Source: Pseudisothecium myosuroides (Eukaryota; Streptophyta; Bryopsida; Hypnales; Lembophyllaceae). Taken from it: a DNA stretch of 64,000 nucleotides. The position numbers and the translations under genes were made by a program. The stretch's first letter is position 1. Every line of letters begins with the position of its first letter. Positions 11,901 through 23,160 of the stretch are shown piece by piece. The notes below the pieces were generated by a model. It had not been told where the DNA came from. It was given only the letters and a program-made list of their open reading frames with translations, and did no database searches. The DNA lies in the NCBI GenBank assembly GCA_951799445.1, contig OX637291.1, forward strand, positions 14,014,501 through 14,078,500. The letters are read 5' to 3'.

Positions 11901-13710
11901 CTCTTGCCCTCCTTGTCTTTGAAGTTCCTAACGCCGATGCTCGGGGGGTGCAGTAAGTGGTAGAAGTAGCAAACTATGTGCAAACAAATGATAGGGTGCC
12001 AAAAAAACATTGGAGCCAAAAATTATAAACTGATTGATTATACTATAGCATATGTAAAATGTCATTGGGTGTATTGTAAATACTATAGGGTGTGGAATAA
12101 TGGGATGCATTAGGAAAAATTTAGACTTAAGATACCCCCTTTTTTATTAGTTTAGTGGGTCAAAAGTCTTCATTATGGGTTTAAAGCTGGCATATATTAA
12201 ACCCCACATTTATACTAGATTGTCTTTTCATTTTAGATTCTTTAAGCTATGATGATCTATTATATTTTACCTACCACTCTTAGTCTCAAAGTTAAATGAA
12301 GGTATCAGCCTACCATGTGCAAGTTGTGGTTATAACTCCATGTGAGTAATAAATTGTGAACACATAAGTTATGGGGGTGCATTTAGAAATGCATTTCTCC
12401 AAAATCAGTATCATCAAAAATTTAGAATGGAATGGTTGACTAAACTTACAATCCACATAGCCTAATGTCTTTTCTCTTCCCTAGTCTTACTTGGTCTGGT
12501 CATGTACGTTTTGTTTCTCTTCTGGCCAGGCCACCTGTAAAGCCTAGGTGAACTGATCCCCCCTCACTCACCCCCAAGGAAAAATGTTGATTTTTTAAAT
12601 TTGCAGTGCATGATAAAATTTGCAAATTTTGAAATTATATTTGCAATCAAAAGTCCCAAAATTAGCGAGGAAGGTTGTACAAGATAAATTAATCATATAC
12701 AAAGTAGGAAGATTTTTTTTTTACATGCACGTCTAGAATGACTTGGGAGAACAAGCGATGGAGAAAATTCACCTTGGCTACTTGTGGCTAGTTGGCTTGT
12801 AAGTTACTTTTTACCATTGGCAATGAAAATATGTTTCATTTGTTTAAAATAAATAAATAATAATCTAGATAATGACAAAGCCTACAATTGGATTATTATT
12901 TTTGAAGCTGCAAATATCTGCACTTTCCATGAATACCAATTTTGCTACTGAAAATCTGTCAATGAGAAATTGATTACAAATTGAGCTTAAAAGGTAAGAG
13001 GTCCATAAATTGCCCATTTAAGAGCTGAAATTGAATTTTGAGGAGGTTAAAATATTTTTCAGAAAAATCTCCTTGAAAGACAAGTAGAATTGGCATCTAA
13101 TCCAAGTTGTTTCATATTTTTGGAGCTTTGTGGAATTAGATATGAATTTTTGGACTTCAAAGCACTAAATTGTTAAGAAGCCCCCTAATTGTGAACTTTA
13201 AATACTACACCAAATTTTGTAATTGCAAGCAATGCAAAAAAATATTGAACTAATATAGCATATGACATATTCATGACAATTAGGAATTATAATTAATGTA
13301 TGCCCCCTTCTTAATGGTTCAAATTAGAAAATTATATAATGATAGACCTCAAAATAATCAATGGACAAAAAATAATACTCCCCATTTAAATACCCGGTGT
13401 TCGCACCTATATCCTTAATTTTTTCAAGGAGTGCACCCCTTGAGCGCCGATGCTGCAATTTTTGAAATTTCCTATGCCCCGGTCTGTCCACGGCCCCCTC
13501 GCAGACGTCTTGTTCCTATCCATTGTCATATTTCAAGCGCAGAATCTTGTGTTTACTCTTAGGGTCTACTCTTTCTTCTAAAATATGTGCTTCTGTCCAT
13601 TGCTCGATTTCATCTCCAATATGTGTTGTATCCTTACAAAGGAGTCCTCTTTGAACCCTAACCAGCTCTGCTATCCGTCGCGGAGGTGCTACACTACTTG
13701 CATGAGGTAC
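11901..13710. other. AT-rich intergenic with a dispersed repeat
   Basis: No gene is recognised. The segment at about 13015-13200 is repeated at about 38635-38835 (shared blocks AATTGGCATCTAATC, GTTTCATATTTTT and TATGAATTTTTG), so it belongs to a dispersed repeat family of unknown type. The rest is low-complexity AT-rich sequence. Confidence 0.5.
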
Positions 13711-13711
13711 A

Positions 13712-14731
13712 TCAGTATTGTTGTAGATGAATCACACCTGCTGATTTTTGTCGCAGGCTTGGTGCTGGGCTGGCGCACTTCCAACTGGAGCGGCTCCCTT
13801 GCGCAGCTCGACAGCCTTCGACTCCAGTGCCGCCTCCGCCGGCCTCCATGTCAACGGCTACGCCACCTTCAGCTTCGGCCTGTGCTCCGAGAAAGAAGGT
13901 TGTGGCTCCACCGGCTCCGCCACCTCTAGCCCCGCTGACCTCGCCACTTCCAGCCCCGCCAACCTCACCACCTCCAGCCCCGCCCTCTACTCCGATGGAC
14001 GAGGCCCTTCTCTCGCCGACTCCGCCACCTCTAGTACCGGTCTCTGTTTGGAACGATAGGGCCCTTCTGCCGCCGGCTCTGCCAACTCGTGCCCCGTCTT
14101 CTGGCTCGGAAAACAGGGGCGGTGTCTCGCTTGCATTCCCCATGCCGTGAACTGAGAGGGAGACGCTCTTGTCGCAGACTGGGGTGGCATCGGCGCTTGG
14201 AAATTGGTAAGCCTTCTCTCCAATTGCATGTCTTGAATTTCTATCGATATATGCACGTTGTTGCGTTGAGATACAGATCGGGCGAGGAGCTTCAGCCTCA
14301 TTGTTGTAGTGTTCTACCTTAGGAAAAGGAAAAATCCTATCTCTAAGTGCAGTGTATACTTCGTTTGAGAAGCCTCGCAGGTGGCCCTCAGGTCTGGCAG
14401 ACGTCCAACCTAGCAATTTTGAACACCATGAACACTAGAGCCAACGCAGGCGTTGTGGAGATCTGTCAATATTGTCACTGGCATCCCTCTTCAATTTTGG
14501 TAGACTCATCAAAAATTTCTCATCTAACATAGCTAGCATGTATTGGATCTGCCATTTCTTGGCTCTATGTTTTGCTTGTAGATGCGTTGCTATGACTGCT
14601 GCCTCAATGGCACACCATGCTGGATGTGGACAAGGATAAGGAAGGAAATCAAAATCTCTCTTTCTTCTTGCTTTAGGCATTGTTCCTACAACTTCATTCA
14701 AAACCAAAGAAACTCTTGCAAAGTTTGGCAA
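13712..14731 (-). pseudogene. Unrecognised reading frame split by one TAG
   Basis: A single frame runs from 14731 to 13712 (about 339 codons) with one in-frame TAG at 14437-14435. The first part (about 98 residues) contains PYPCPHPAWCAIEAAVIATH followed by a basic, Leu-rich stretch. The second contains PRPICISTQQRAYIDRNSRH and ends in a Gly/Ala/Glu-rich tail. I do not recognise a family. The tail may be only the reverse reading of a Pro-rich low-complexity frame on the plus strand (13827-14150). It could be a transposon-associated gene or a decayed host gene; the choice of strand rests mainly on the ordinary-looking composition of the first 220 codons. Confidence 0.4.
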
Positions 14732-16342
14732 ATGTTGTTTGTATCGTAGTTTGATTTCACTTCACTGCCGTTTTTCTGAGCATGGTTGCTTCTGCCGCCT
14801 TCTCTTTAGGTTCTACTGCCTATTATAGAAGGCAAAATGGGAAAGAAAGCTCAACCACCGTCTCCAGCACTTACGAGCCATGGCCCTTGTTTTTCTAGCT
14901 ATTTGCACTTGCGGTTTCACTTGGAACAGTGCTCAACGGCCATGAGCCAACGACTGTGTTTCCCACCACTAGGAACTGCCCTAAAGATGACTTGGCAGCA
15001 TGTTGTGTGGATTTTTTCACGGAAGTTTTGGAACTCAGTCTAACTCTTTCTTCGTTGACAAATTTTCGACCTCCGTTGCAACAATGTATTTGGGCAGCTA
15101 GCCGGACCCAAGTCTACGCCCGCCCATACCGTTTTTATTGCTGTCATAAATATAACTTCATAAAATACGGTTGCACGACTGCTTTCTCAAATCCCAACAA
15201 TAAAGAACTTGACCAACCACATGCTCACGAAAAACACGAATGAAAAATCCACGTAGATTTCCGTCCGCAGCGCCATTCAATCAACCAAAAGCCACAAAAT
15301 GGCGTCGCCGGCGTTACAGGGCTAGACAGTAGTACGCCGTCTTGTCTAGCTCGAACAGGACTGGATTCTAACTTATTAATCACTGTCGTCGATGTTTGAT
15401 ATCTGACTTTGAACACAAATAGACTCTTAGGGTGTGCCGAAAATGTTGAAGGACACTGGTACGTTCCATGGAAGAACTCAAGGTCTCAATCTCAGTCCCG
15501 ACCATGGCCTCAAAGGAATCCTCTACTAGCTAGTAAGTAGGTGGTGAAGAGGAATGTGTAGCAGTTTTCAAAGCTACGGGGGCTTTGCCCTGTTAAGTTG
15601 CTACTCTGATTCTAAAAAAATATTGGAGGTTTTGCTGGTGAAGTCCGCCACTCAAGTCACTAACAGGGCTCCAGGTGGTGCAATTTGTTTGTAAGGAAGT
15701 GTTCAGTTAACTGTCTAACTTAATTAAAAAAGGTTTTGTGTGGTCTTTGAACTTTGGAGCATATGTTTGGAGTCCTGGAATTCGGGAGGAGGGCCACTGC
15801 AGAATTGGCTGTTTGGTTGAAGGTTGATTCCATACAATTTGGACTTTGGGGAGGTGCCATTGGGGTTGAAGCCATTTGGGGAGGAGCCCGGGACTCCGGG
15901 GGATCGATAACGGATTTGACGGGTCCGAGGTATTGTTGGGCGCCTTTCCGGCGACGCTTTGACTAGTCATTTGCTTGGTTGCAAAGATCCATCACTTCGG
16001 ATCCGGCTGGCTAATCTGGTCCTTCATGGATGAACGCTCATGGATGGAATTTGCTTTCCATTGCCGTGGAGAGGCTGTCCAGGGCGGACTCCCTCGCTAG
16101 GTACGTGAGAGTCAGGTGCGGCGTATGTGAAGTTATTTTTGGAAAAAATATCACCGTGTGTAATCTTCTGATTGGTTTAATGTAGAGTATACCTTTCTTT
16201 TCTTTTTTAACAATTGAAACTGAATTTCATTGCAAAGAGAAAGATACAAGTCCATCAGCCACAAGTGGCCTGGCTGGAAGAGTAGACCTTTCAAAATTTG
16301 ATGTTGAAACTCAATTTTGGCACTTGTTTGCAGATTTTGATC
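14732..16342. other. Intergenic, no gene recognised
   Basis: Several short open frames occur on both strands, none with a recognisable domain or a convincing splice pattern. GC content rises locally around 15750-16100 but no repeat or gene could be named. Confidence 0.4.
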
Positions 16343-16670
16343 TTAACCCCTAAAGGACTAAGGGGGTTTTTAAGGAGACATTGTCAAAAACTGTGGTTTT
16401 TTGGTATGCTACTCAAAAATGAAAATGAAAACTTTTTTTTTAAACTTCAACCGTACAAAAACCATACAAAATTGAAGTAAAGTATTTTACCAAAGTGTGG
16501 AAAAAATTTCAGCCTATTTGACCACGCAGATTGAACGATTATAACATTTGAAGTGAGAACGATGAGAGATAAACATTTGAAATATGTGGAAAAAATTTCA
16601 AGAATTTCGACTTCATAGATTGCAAGATAATAGAACTTGAAATTAGAAGAAAATGATTTTTCTTGAAACT
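16343..16670 (+). repeat. Partial TTAACCCC element (copy E)
   Basis: The copy begins TTAACCCCTAAAGGACTAAG and then follows the 5' part of the intact copies. The block around GTGTGGAAAAAATTTCAGCC, with its following CCACGCAGATTGAACGAT, occurs here twice (about 16495 and 16587), an internal duplication not seen in the intact copies. Similarity stops near 16670 and no 3' terminus was found. Confidence 0.65.
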
Positions 16671-16830
16671 GTCCCAACGTCAGGGTTGTCATACCGGACG
16701 GACGTCCGGTTCGCCCATCCAATAGAGGTCTCGCCCGTCCGATGTGGTCAACACTAAGTTGACTTTCTTTAATTGAAAAAACATGTGATATGGCTGTCAC
16801 TTTGATGCCACCTGGCTGCCAAGTAGGATC

Positions 16831-17066
16831 CAGGGCGCGGACGTCATCAGTAGGGGCACGGACTTTAGTTAGGGCGCGGACGTAATCTTGACAGGGCGCG
16901 GACGGAAGTCAGGGCGGGGACGGAATTGTGTCAGAGCGCAAACGAATGTCAGGGTGGGGACGGAATTGTGTCAGAGCGCGAACGAATGTCAGGGCGGGGA
17001 CGAGAGTGGATCGGGGCATGAACGAATGTTAGGGCGGGGACTAGAGTGGGTTGGGGCACGAATGAT
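16831..17066 (+). repeat. GC-rich degenerate minisatellite
   Basis: Variants of AGGGCGCGGACG and CAGGGCGGGGACGGAA alternate with CAGAGCGCGAACGAATG about every 20-45 bases over some 235 bases. The tract is sharply GC-rich and CpG-rich in an AT-rich surrounding. It lies between the partial element at 16343 and the intact element that starts at 17070. An open frame reads through it only because of the repeat. Confidence 0.7.
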
Positions 17067-17069
17067 TTT

Positions 17070-17991
17070 TTAACCCCTAAAGGCCTAAGGCCTTTTCTCT
17101 GCCAAAAAACACTCAAAACTGCCATTTCTATAGCAAAGAAAAATGTTTTCTTAGAACATCTAACCGTATGATCTTATACCTAACTAACATGAGAATGTAT
17201 GGAAAAAAATTCAGAATTTTTGACCGCACAGATTGCAAGATATCTGTGTTTAAAGTGAAAAAAACAAGTTTTTCAGCACATTGCGGGGCTAGATTTTTTG
17301 ACTTTAAACATTTTTAACTTAAAACTTTTGCACTACAGCATTTTGAGCTTTAAATCTTTATAGTAGAGAATTGAGTTGAGAGTCTAGGAAAAAAAAAGAA
17401 ATTCAAAAAACCTTAATTATCATTCTTAAAAAAATTGTTAAGTAGAAGTAGGTACAAGATAGAAGGAAAATTTAAAATATTCATGTATTTTAGATGGAAT
17501 TAAAATGCACTAATTCCAATGGTGAGATTGTTCAAGCAAGTAAATTAAACCATGTAAAAAAAAAATTTGAAAAATTTGAAAAATTGCATTCAAAAATGAA
17601 TCCTACAAGTTATTTTTTTCAAGAAGATGCTCTAATTGCCTCAAAAACAAGAATATCCATAACTTTCTCATAATAAATCCAACTGAAATGAATCAAAGCT
17701 TTCCAGATAGAAAAAAATATAATCTATAAGAAAAAAATGTAAGAAAAAATTAAAATTTTTGTCCATTTTTCTTTTGCTGCCCGGGCTGCCCGCCGTCCCC
17801 TGTTTTGAGCTTAATTGGTCATAACTTCTTTTCCTGGGCACCGATTGTGAAAAAATTATATTCCCACAAAGCTTATCAGTTTTTCTATCTTCAAAAAAAA
17901 TTTCAAAAAATCAGGACAAAATTTCAGCCCATAGGTACCTGCCCGAAATCTCATTTGTCCCCCGAAGGGACAATGAGCCTTTAGGGGTTAA
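17070..17991 (+). mobile_element. TTAACCCC element copy A, 922 bp, putative non-autonomous piggyBac-like
   Basis: The copy starts TTAACCCCTAAAGGCCTAAG and ends GAGCCTTTAGGGGTTAA, so TTAA sits at both ends and the inverted termini CCCCTAAAGG follow. No long open frame is present. Next to the 3' end lies a hairpin-forming segment with arms CTCATTTGTCCC and GGGACAATGAG. TTAA target duplications and termini starting CCC are known hallmarks of piggyBac elements. Assignment to that superfamily is inference supported by the transposase remnants in the same window. Related copies are at 18308-19228 and 24003-24936. Confidence 0.72.
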
Positions 17992-18307
17992 ATTGGAGCC
18001 AAATTGAATTAATTTATTTTTGAATGAAGGGGGTCCTTGTACAACCGAACCATATTTTTTTCATTGGGGCCAAGTGGAACTAATTCCTTGTGAATTTAAA
18101 AGTAAAGGAAGAGGAACCTTGCTCCATGGATTTGTATTTTTTTTCCCTTGAAGGTGAATGAATTTAATTCATTCTCCATTAAGAAGCAATAAAGGGGCCC
18201 TCATTCAATTAAACCATATTTTTTTGCATTGTAGGCAAAAAATTACTAATTCCTTTTGAATTTATGAGCAATAAGGGGGGACCCGTGCTCACGTGAACCA
18301 CATTTTT
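17992..18307. repeat. Spacer between elements A and B with degenerate short repeats
   Basis: The 316-base spacer holds three or four imperfect repeats of a unit that includes AACCATATTTTTTT, an ACTAATTCCTT block and a following AT-rich tract. No coding capacity is seen. It forms the loop of the long inverted repeat made by elements A and B. Confidence 0.5.
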
Positions 18308-19228
18308 TTAATCCCTAAAAGACCATTGTCCCCTTAGGAGACAAATGGGATTTCAGGCAGGTACCTACGGGCTGAATTTTTGTCCTGATTTTTTGAAACT
18401 TTTTATACAGATAGAAAAACTTATGAGCTTCATGGGAATATCATTTTTTTTTCAATCGGTGCTTGGGAACAAAAATTATGCCCAAATAAGCTCAAAATAG
18501 GGGAGAAGGGTTTTAGCAAAAAAAATTTGCAAAAATTTGAATTTTTTTTTAGTTTTTTTTGCCATAGATTATATTTTTGTCTATCTAGGAAGCTTTGATT
18601 CATTCCATTTGGATTTGTTATGAGAAAGTTATAGACAATCTTATTTTTTGGGCACTTAAAGCATCTTCTTGAAAAAAATAACTTGTAGGATTCATTTCCG
18701 AATGCAATTTTTACAATTTAAAAAAAAAAAAAGTTCCTTGGATTTTAGATTTTTTGCTAGAACAATCTTACTATTGGGATTAATGCATTTTAATTCCATA
18801 TAAAAGATATTAATATTTTAGATTTTCCTACTAGCTTGTACCTACTTCTACTTAACAATTTTTTTCATTATGAAAATTAAGTTTTTTTGAATTTTCTTTT
18901 TTTTGCTAGACTCTCAACTCAATTCTCCATTGTAAAGATTTAAAGCTCAAAACTTTGTAGTGCAAAAATTAAAAGTTTAAGATGTTCAAAGTCAAAAAAT
19001 CCAGTCCCACAATGTGCTGAAAAACTTGTTTTTTGCACTTAAAATGCAATGGTCAATATTTTTTATAATTAATTCCACACATCCTACTATCCTAGACATA
19101 GTAGTCTTCTTTTTTGTATGCTTCTATTAAAAATTTCAAATACATCCCATACACAAAAAAATATCAAAGTGGGAAGATTCATTGGAAAATTTCATTGTCA
19201 AAACATTGTTAGGCCTTCAGGGGTTGAA
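18308..19228 (-). mobile_element. TTAACCCC element copy B, 921 bp, inverted relative to A
   Basis: Read on the plus strand it starts TTAATCCCTAAAAGACC and ends GGCCTTCAGGGGTTGA, i.e. slightly mutated versions of the family termini. Its interior is the reverse complement of copy A block by block: GGCAGGTACC, ACTTCTACTTAACAATTTTT, TTTGTAGTGCAAAAATT and others. The segment next to the plus-strand left end keeps the hairpin ATTGTCCCC/GAGACAAAT. A stretch with family similarity continues just outside at about 19229-19330, suggesting rearrangement or another degraded copy. No protein is encoded. Confidence 0.7.
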
Positions 19229-19559
19229 CATAACTATCTTGCAATCTACTTGCTCAAATTTTCAGGAATTTTGTCCAAACATTTTTATACTAGTCTAATA
19301 CAATATCCTACAGCTATATATAGAGAAAAAAAAATTCAATTACGTACAATATCTAAGAAAAATTTAAAAATAATTTATCATCCTATTTTGAATTTTAGAG
19401 TAGAAAGAGGAGCTCATTATATGCATATATATGAGGTGGTAGGAGGTACAACAATCCACATGAGATATGTTAATTACAATTAGTGCTTAGGAGGTCCATT
19501 GCTCATGGTGACCTCAAATTAATGTAGGATTTTAGAGGTTGAAAACTTGATGTACTATC

Positions 19560-20304
19560 CTATTACCAAACCCAAAACCGTTGAACATTTCTGCAAGCAA
19601 AAAAACGATTGTATTTTACTTCAAATCCAAACATAAGTAGATGTCTAGATTACAATTATTAAAGGAACCATTTAACTTGAATCCGAAAATAAAACAAAAT
19701 GTATTCAATTTTTTTCCAAAACAATTCTAGTATCCAATTTTTTTTGTTTTTAATAACAACCTAAACTCAAAAATAAAAGAAGAAGTATTTGATTTCAATT
19801 CCTAAATCCAAATATAATTAGACTCTTGTTATTGAAATGAAGCATTGAACGTTTGAACTCGAATCCCAAAAACAAGTAACTTGAAATTGATGACAATCCC
19901 TAAAGCCTTGCAGTAGTTTTATCCTCCAATTACAAAAATATAACTTGTAATTGCTAATTACAGAAATTGACCCTTGAACTAGAACTGAAGATTTTCCATT
20001 CTATATTTGAATTGAATACCCAGCCCTTGTAGCCTTTGATTACAGAAGTAGCCCCTACAAGGCTGCAACTTGAATCCCCAAGAACTATATCATGTATTTC
20101 ATAGGAATTCCAAAATCTTGTAGCCTCTATGTAGTACTTACAAAAGTAAACCCTTTAATCCTAACCAAATATAAAATAACTTGTACTTGGTTTGAATTCC
20201 CAATCCTTGTATCTTCCATTAACACAAATGAACCCTTGAAGTAGAACCCAAAAATATTAACTTGTATTTGAAGGGATTTCCAAACCCAATATGAACTTCA
20301 ACCC
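19560..20304. repeat. Degenerate minisatellite, period about 90 bp
   Basis: Imperfect units recur in which an AACTTGTATTTG-like block is followed by AATTCCCAATCCTTGTAGCC, a TACAGAAATGAACCC-like block and an AAATATAAAATAA-like block. About seven or eight units can be followed. The array stops where the LINE begins. It may be a local satellite into which the LINE inserted. Confidence 0.55.
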
Positions 20305-22805
20305 CTACTAGTGGAGTCCCTGCCAAGTTCATAGGCGCGGAGGCCTCAGTCAGCATCAATGGCAGTGAGACAGAAAGATTCCCAGAGGGGGATCAGGCAA
20401 GGGTGCCCCTTGGCCCCGTACCTATTCATAGGAGAAGCCTTGAACATTGCGACCAAGAGAGCCCAGAGCCATGGCAGCATCGAGGGGATTTCACTGCCTT
20501 TTGATCTTGGTCATCAGTTGATCATTCAATATGCAGATGATACTAACTATGCAATTAAAGGGATGGAGGCAAACATGAAGGGATTGACGGAATTACTTAA
20601 ACTCTTCTATCTGGCGTTCGGGCTCCAACGAAACTGGGCCAAGAGCATTGCGTACTGGTTCTCTACCAACCTCCCACCAGCATGGCTGCAACAGTTTGAA
20701 TGTCAGTGGACTAATCCGAAGGACCTCTCAAGACTGCTAGGGCCCCCTTTTGGACTGGACTTGGATGTCATGGATGTGGACGCATTCCTCTTCGACAAAA
20801 TTCAGAAGAAACTCAATTTTTGGGTGACTTCCCGCTTATCCTTAGCTGGCCGGGTAGTTATTGTCAATTCAATTCTTTTGTCCACTCTGTGGTTCTTTAT
20901 TTTTATATGGGGAGGTTCACTTGAGGTGATCCAAAAGATTCGAGCGGCCCTCTGCAACTTCAAGTGGTTTGGTTCTGAACATAATTGTTGGGCACGAGTA
21001 ACATGGGAGGATTGTTGTGTCCATAAGAAAAATGGAGGATTGGGTCTTGTGGACCCGAAAGACGCGCTCCACGCATTGACAACGAAGTGGGTCCTCAAAG
21101 CATCTGCCCCAGGGAACTCGAACCTTCAAGTAGTTCTCAAATATTGCCTCCTCCAGCTCTGGCCCGTTGGTAAAGAAGCATGGCCAGCTGAGAGTTTCTG
21201 GTTTCTCACAAACAAGTTTGCCACGAAAAAAAGGAGTCGGGCTTGGAACCGAATAGTGGTGGCATGGCGTAAGTTAAGCTCTACAATCACTTGTGTGCAG
21301 CCAGCCAACGGGGACAAGGTACTCACATCCCACCTGTGGTAGACCTCACAGTTCATTAGGCAAACTTTTGGCTTCTCCTGAGCTAGGGCCGTGATCCTTA
21401 AGCACAATGGCCTGCAACAAGTTGGAGATATATGGGACACGGAGAATGAAGTTTTTCGAAGGTGGGAAGAGATTCAGCTGAAATTCAGGTTGCTGGATGA
21501 AGAGCAACCATTGTACCAACGCATCGTAGCGGCAATCCCTTTAGATTGGCGGCACATGCTTACAATTGCCAAATATAGTACAAGAGTGAATGATTACTTA
21601 GGACTATTCCCGGACCCACTAGAGACAATCTCCACCCTGATCATGTAGAGCACTAGGCAGTATCAACCTCGGCTATCCGGCCTGATTGAAGAGCTACAGC
21701 TGACTACTTCTCAACCTAGTTACGAAGTAGGAGAGCCATCGATGCTGTTGCGTCTTCGACAGAGAGGACAAGCCAGTGCCACCGAAATCCACAGGGGCAT
21801 CTTGCATAGGGTAAGGGTGGTAATGGTAGCACGGGGCAATCGGTCAAACGTGCAGGCATTCAGACTCTTTGCAGGAAAGGTGCAAATGTTGCAGTTTGAT
21901 CTGGGTAGATGGCGGTGGAGCAATGGAGACACGCTTCACGCCTACACCGCGAAGAAAGGCCGCCTTTTGATCAAGCCACGCCCTCAACTGAAGAAGTCAG
22001 TACCAGAAAAGTGGAGAGGAATCCTGCCCACCAGCTACCAACCTCCATGGCAAGAAATTTGGCACACCACTTGGCCCCAAAAAGAAGCAGGGTATCTCTG
22101 GTCAGTCATCCACAAGGTTGTGGCTGTCAATAGCTGGAGGACCCAACTCTTTCCAAGCATTGATGTATCTTGCACATGTTGTGACCTTGGACTTGACGAA
22201 ACCATCCTTCACCAATTTGTGGAGTGTCCCCCAGCTAATTAGCTTGGAATTTTGGACTCTCCATACTATACCTCTCACAAGGCATACCCACAGTGAATGG
22301 AAGTTGGCCCAATTTGACTTGGCAGTAGTGCCTACTTGGCTCGTGCCTCCCTAGGAGACTTCGAGCCGGGACCATGATATGGTCCATGCTTAGAGGCTCC
22401 GTAGTTTGGATTTGTTGGCTGGGGCGGAATGCTTGGGTGTTTAGCCAGGAAACATGGCCATAAGCCAAAATGGAGCAGCTAATTTGGGAAGCGGCGCTCG
22501 ACCATAGGCGGACGGCATGGCATTGGACGGCCATCTTATGCAAGAGGTACCCTACCAAGGCACACAAGTTCCTCCACAAATTTGACAACACATGGCTTTG
22601 TACTCCATTCTTTGGCGAGCGGCAGGGGATGTCCATTACTTGGAATTTGAAGAGACCCGCAAGCGGGTCTCTTGTGTAGATTAGTTTTGAGGTTTCTTCG
22701 GTTCTTATGGCTTGACATTCTTTCTCCAGGGCTAAGCCCTTGGCTTCCACCGTTTGTTCTTAGTATTCTCTTGGAATAAACTCGGGGTTTCAAAAAAAAA
22801 AAAAA
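20305..22805 (+). mobile_element. 5'-truncated non-LTR retrotransposon (LINE) with poly(A) tail, defective
   Basis: The reverse transcriptase segment shows QRGIRQGCPLAPYLF and the catalytic QYADDT (codons at 20527-20541), followed by the thumb-region block LSLAGRVVIVNSILL and NGGLGLVDPKDA. The frame is broken upstream: ASVSINGSE reads in another frame just before 20375. It is broken again by stops near 21340 and 21646. Further on, the zinc-binding domain typical of plant LINEs is visible (YLWSVIHKVVAVNSWRTQLF, then CTCC). The copy ends in an A-run at about 22792-22806. The endonuclease part is missing. It normally copies itself by target-primed reverse transcription; this copy cannot. Confidence 0.88.
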
Positions 22806-22806
22806 A

Positions 22807-22874
22807 TTCTGTCAACTTAGACATCGATTGTTATATTAAACGCCACCAAATATACGGTTTTCTTATAGTGTTGC
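22807..22874. mobile_element. Half of a CACTA-type element end
   Basis: Directly after the LINE poly(A) tail the sequence runs to GGTTTTCTTATAGTG, ending at about 22874. This is the same right terminus (TTTCTTATAGTG) as in the complete CACTA MITE at 23161-23378. The matching left end is absent. The LINE may have inserted into, or recombined with, a second CACTA MITE. Confidence 0.45.
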
Positions 22875-23160
22875 GTAGCCTGCACCAATGATCTCATGCT
22901 TTTGTTTTTCACCATTGGATATAAAATTGATGGATATCAACTTTTGGATCTTTGCACCCTTCCTCGTCAATTTCCTATGTCTACGTATTGTCATGGCGTG
23001 TGTGTGTATTGTTGTGTCCGTTTCTACTTTTGCTCAAGCAAGCTTTGATATAACCGCAAGTGCCATTTTCTTGAAAAATCATGTATAATTATAGTGTTAA
23101 GTGAAAGCATATTCTTTTTTTTGGATCCAAAGAGAGCAATGGCTAATTGTGTTCTTTAGA

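Noticed and set aside
12090..12150. TTAAGATACCCCC near 12128 as a 5' end of piggyBac element 1
   Set aside because: It does not match the TTAACCCCTAAAGG termini and no partner end was found on the other side of the transposase gene.
16888..17073. Gly/Arg-rich open frame (GRGRKSGRGRN)
   Set aside because: It is a translation of the GC-rich minisatellite.
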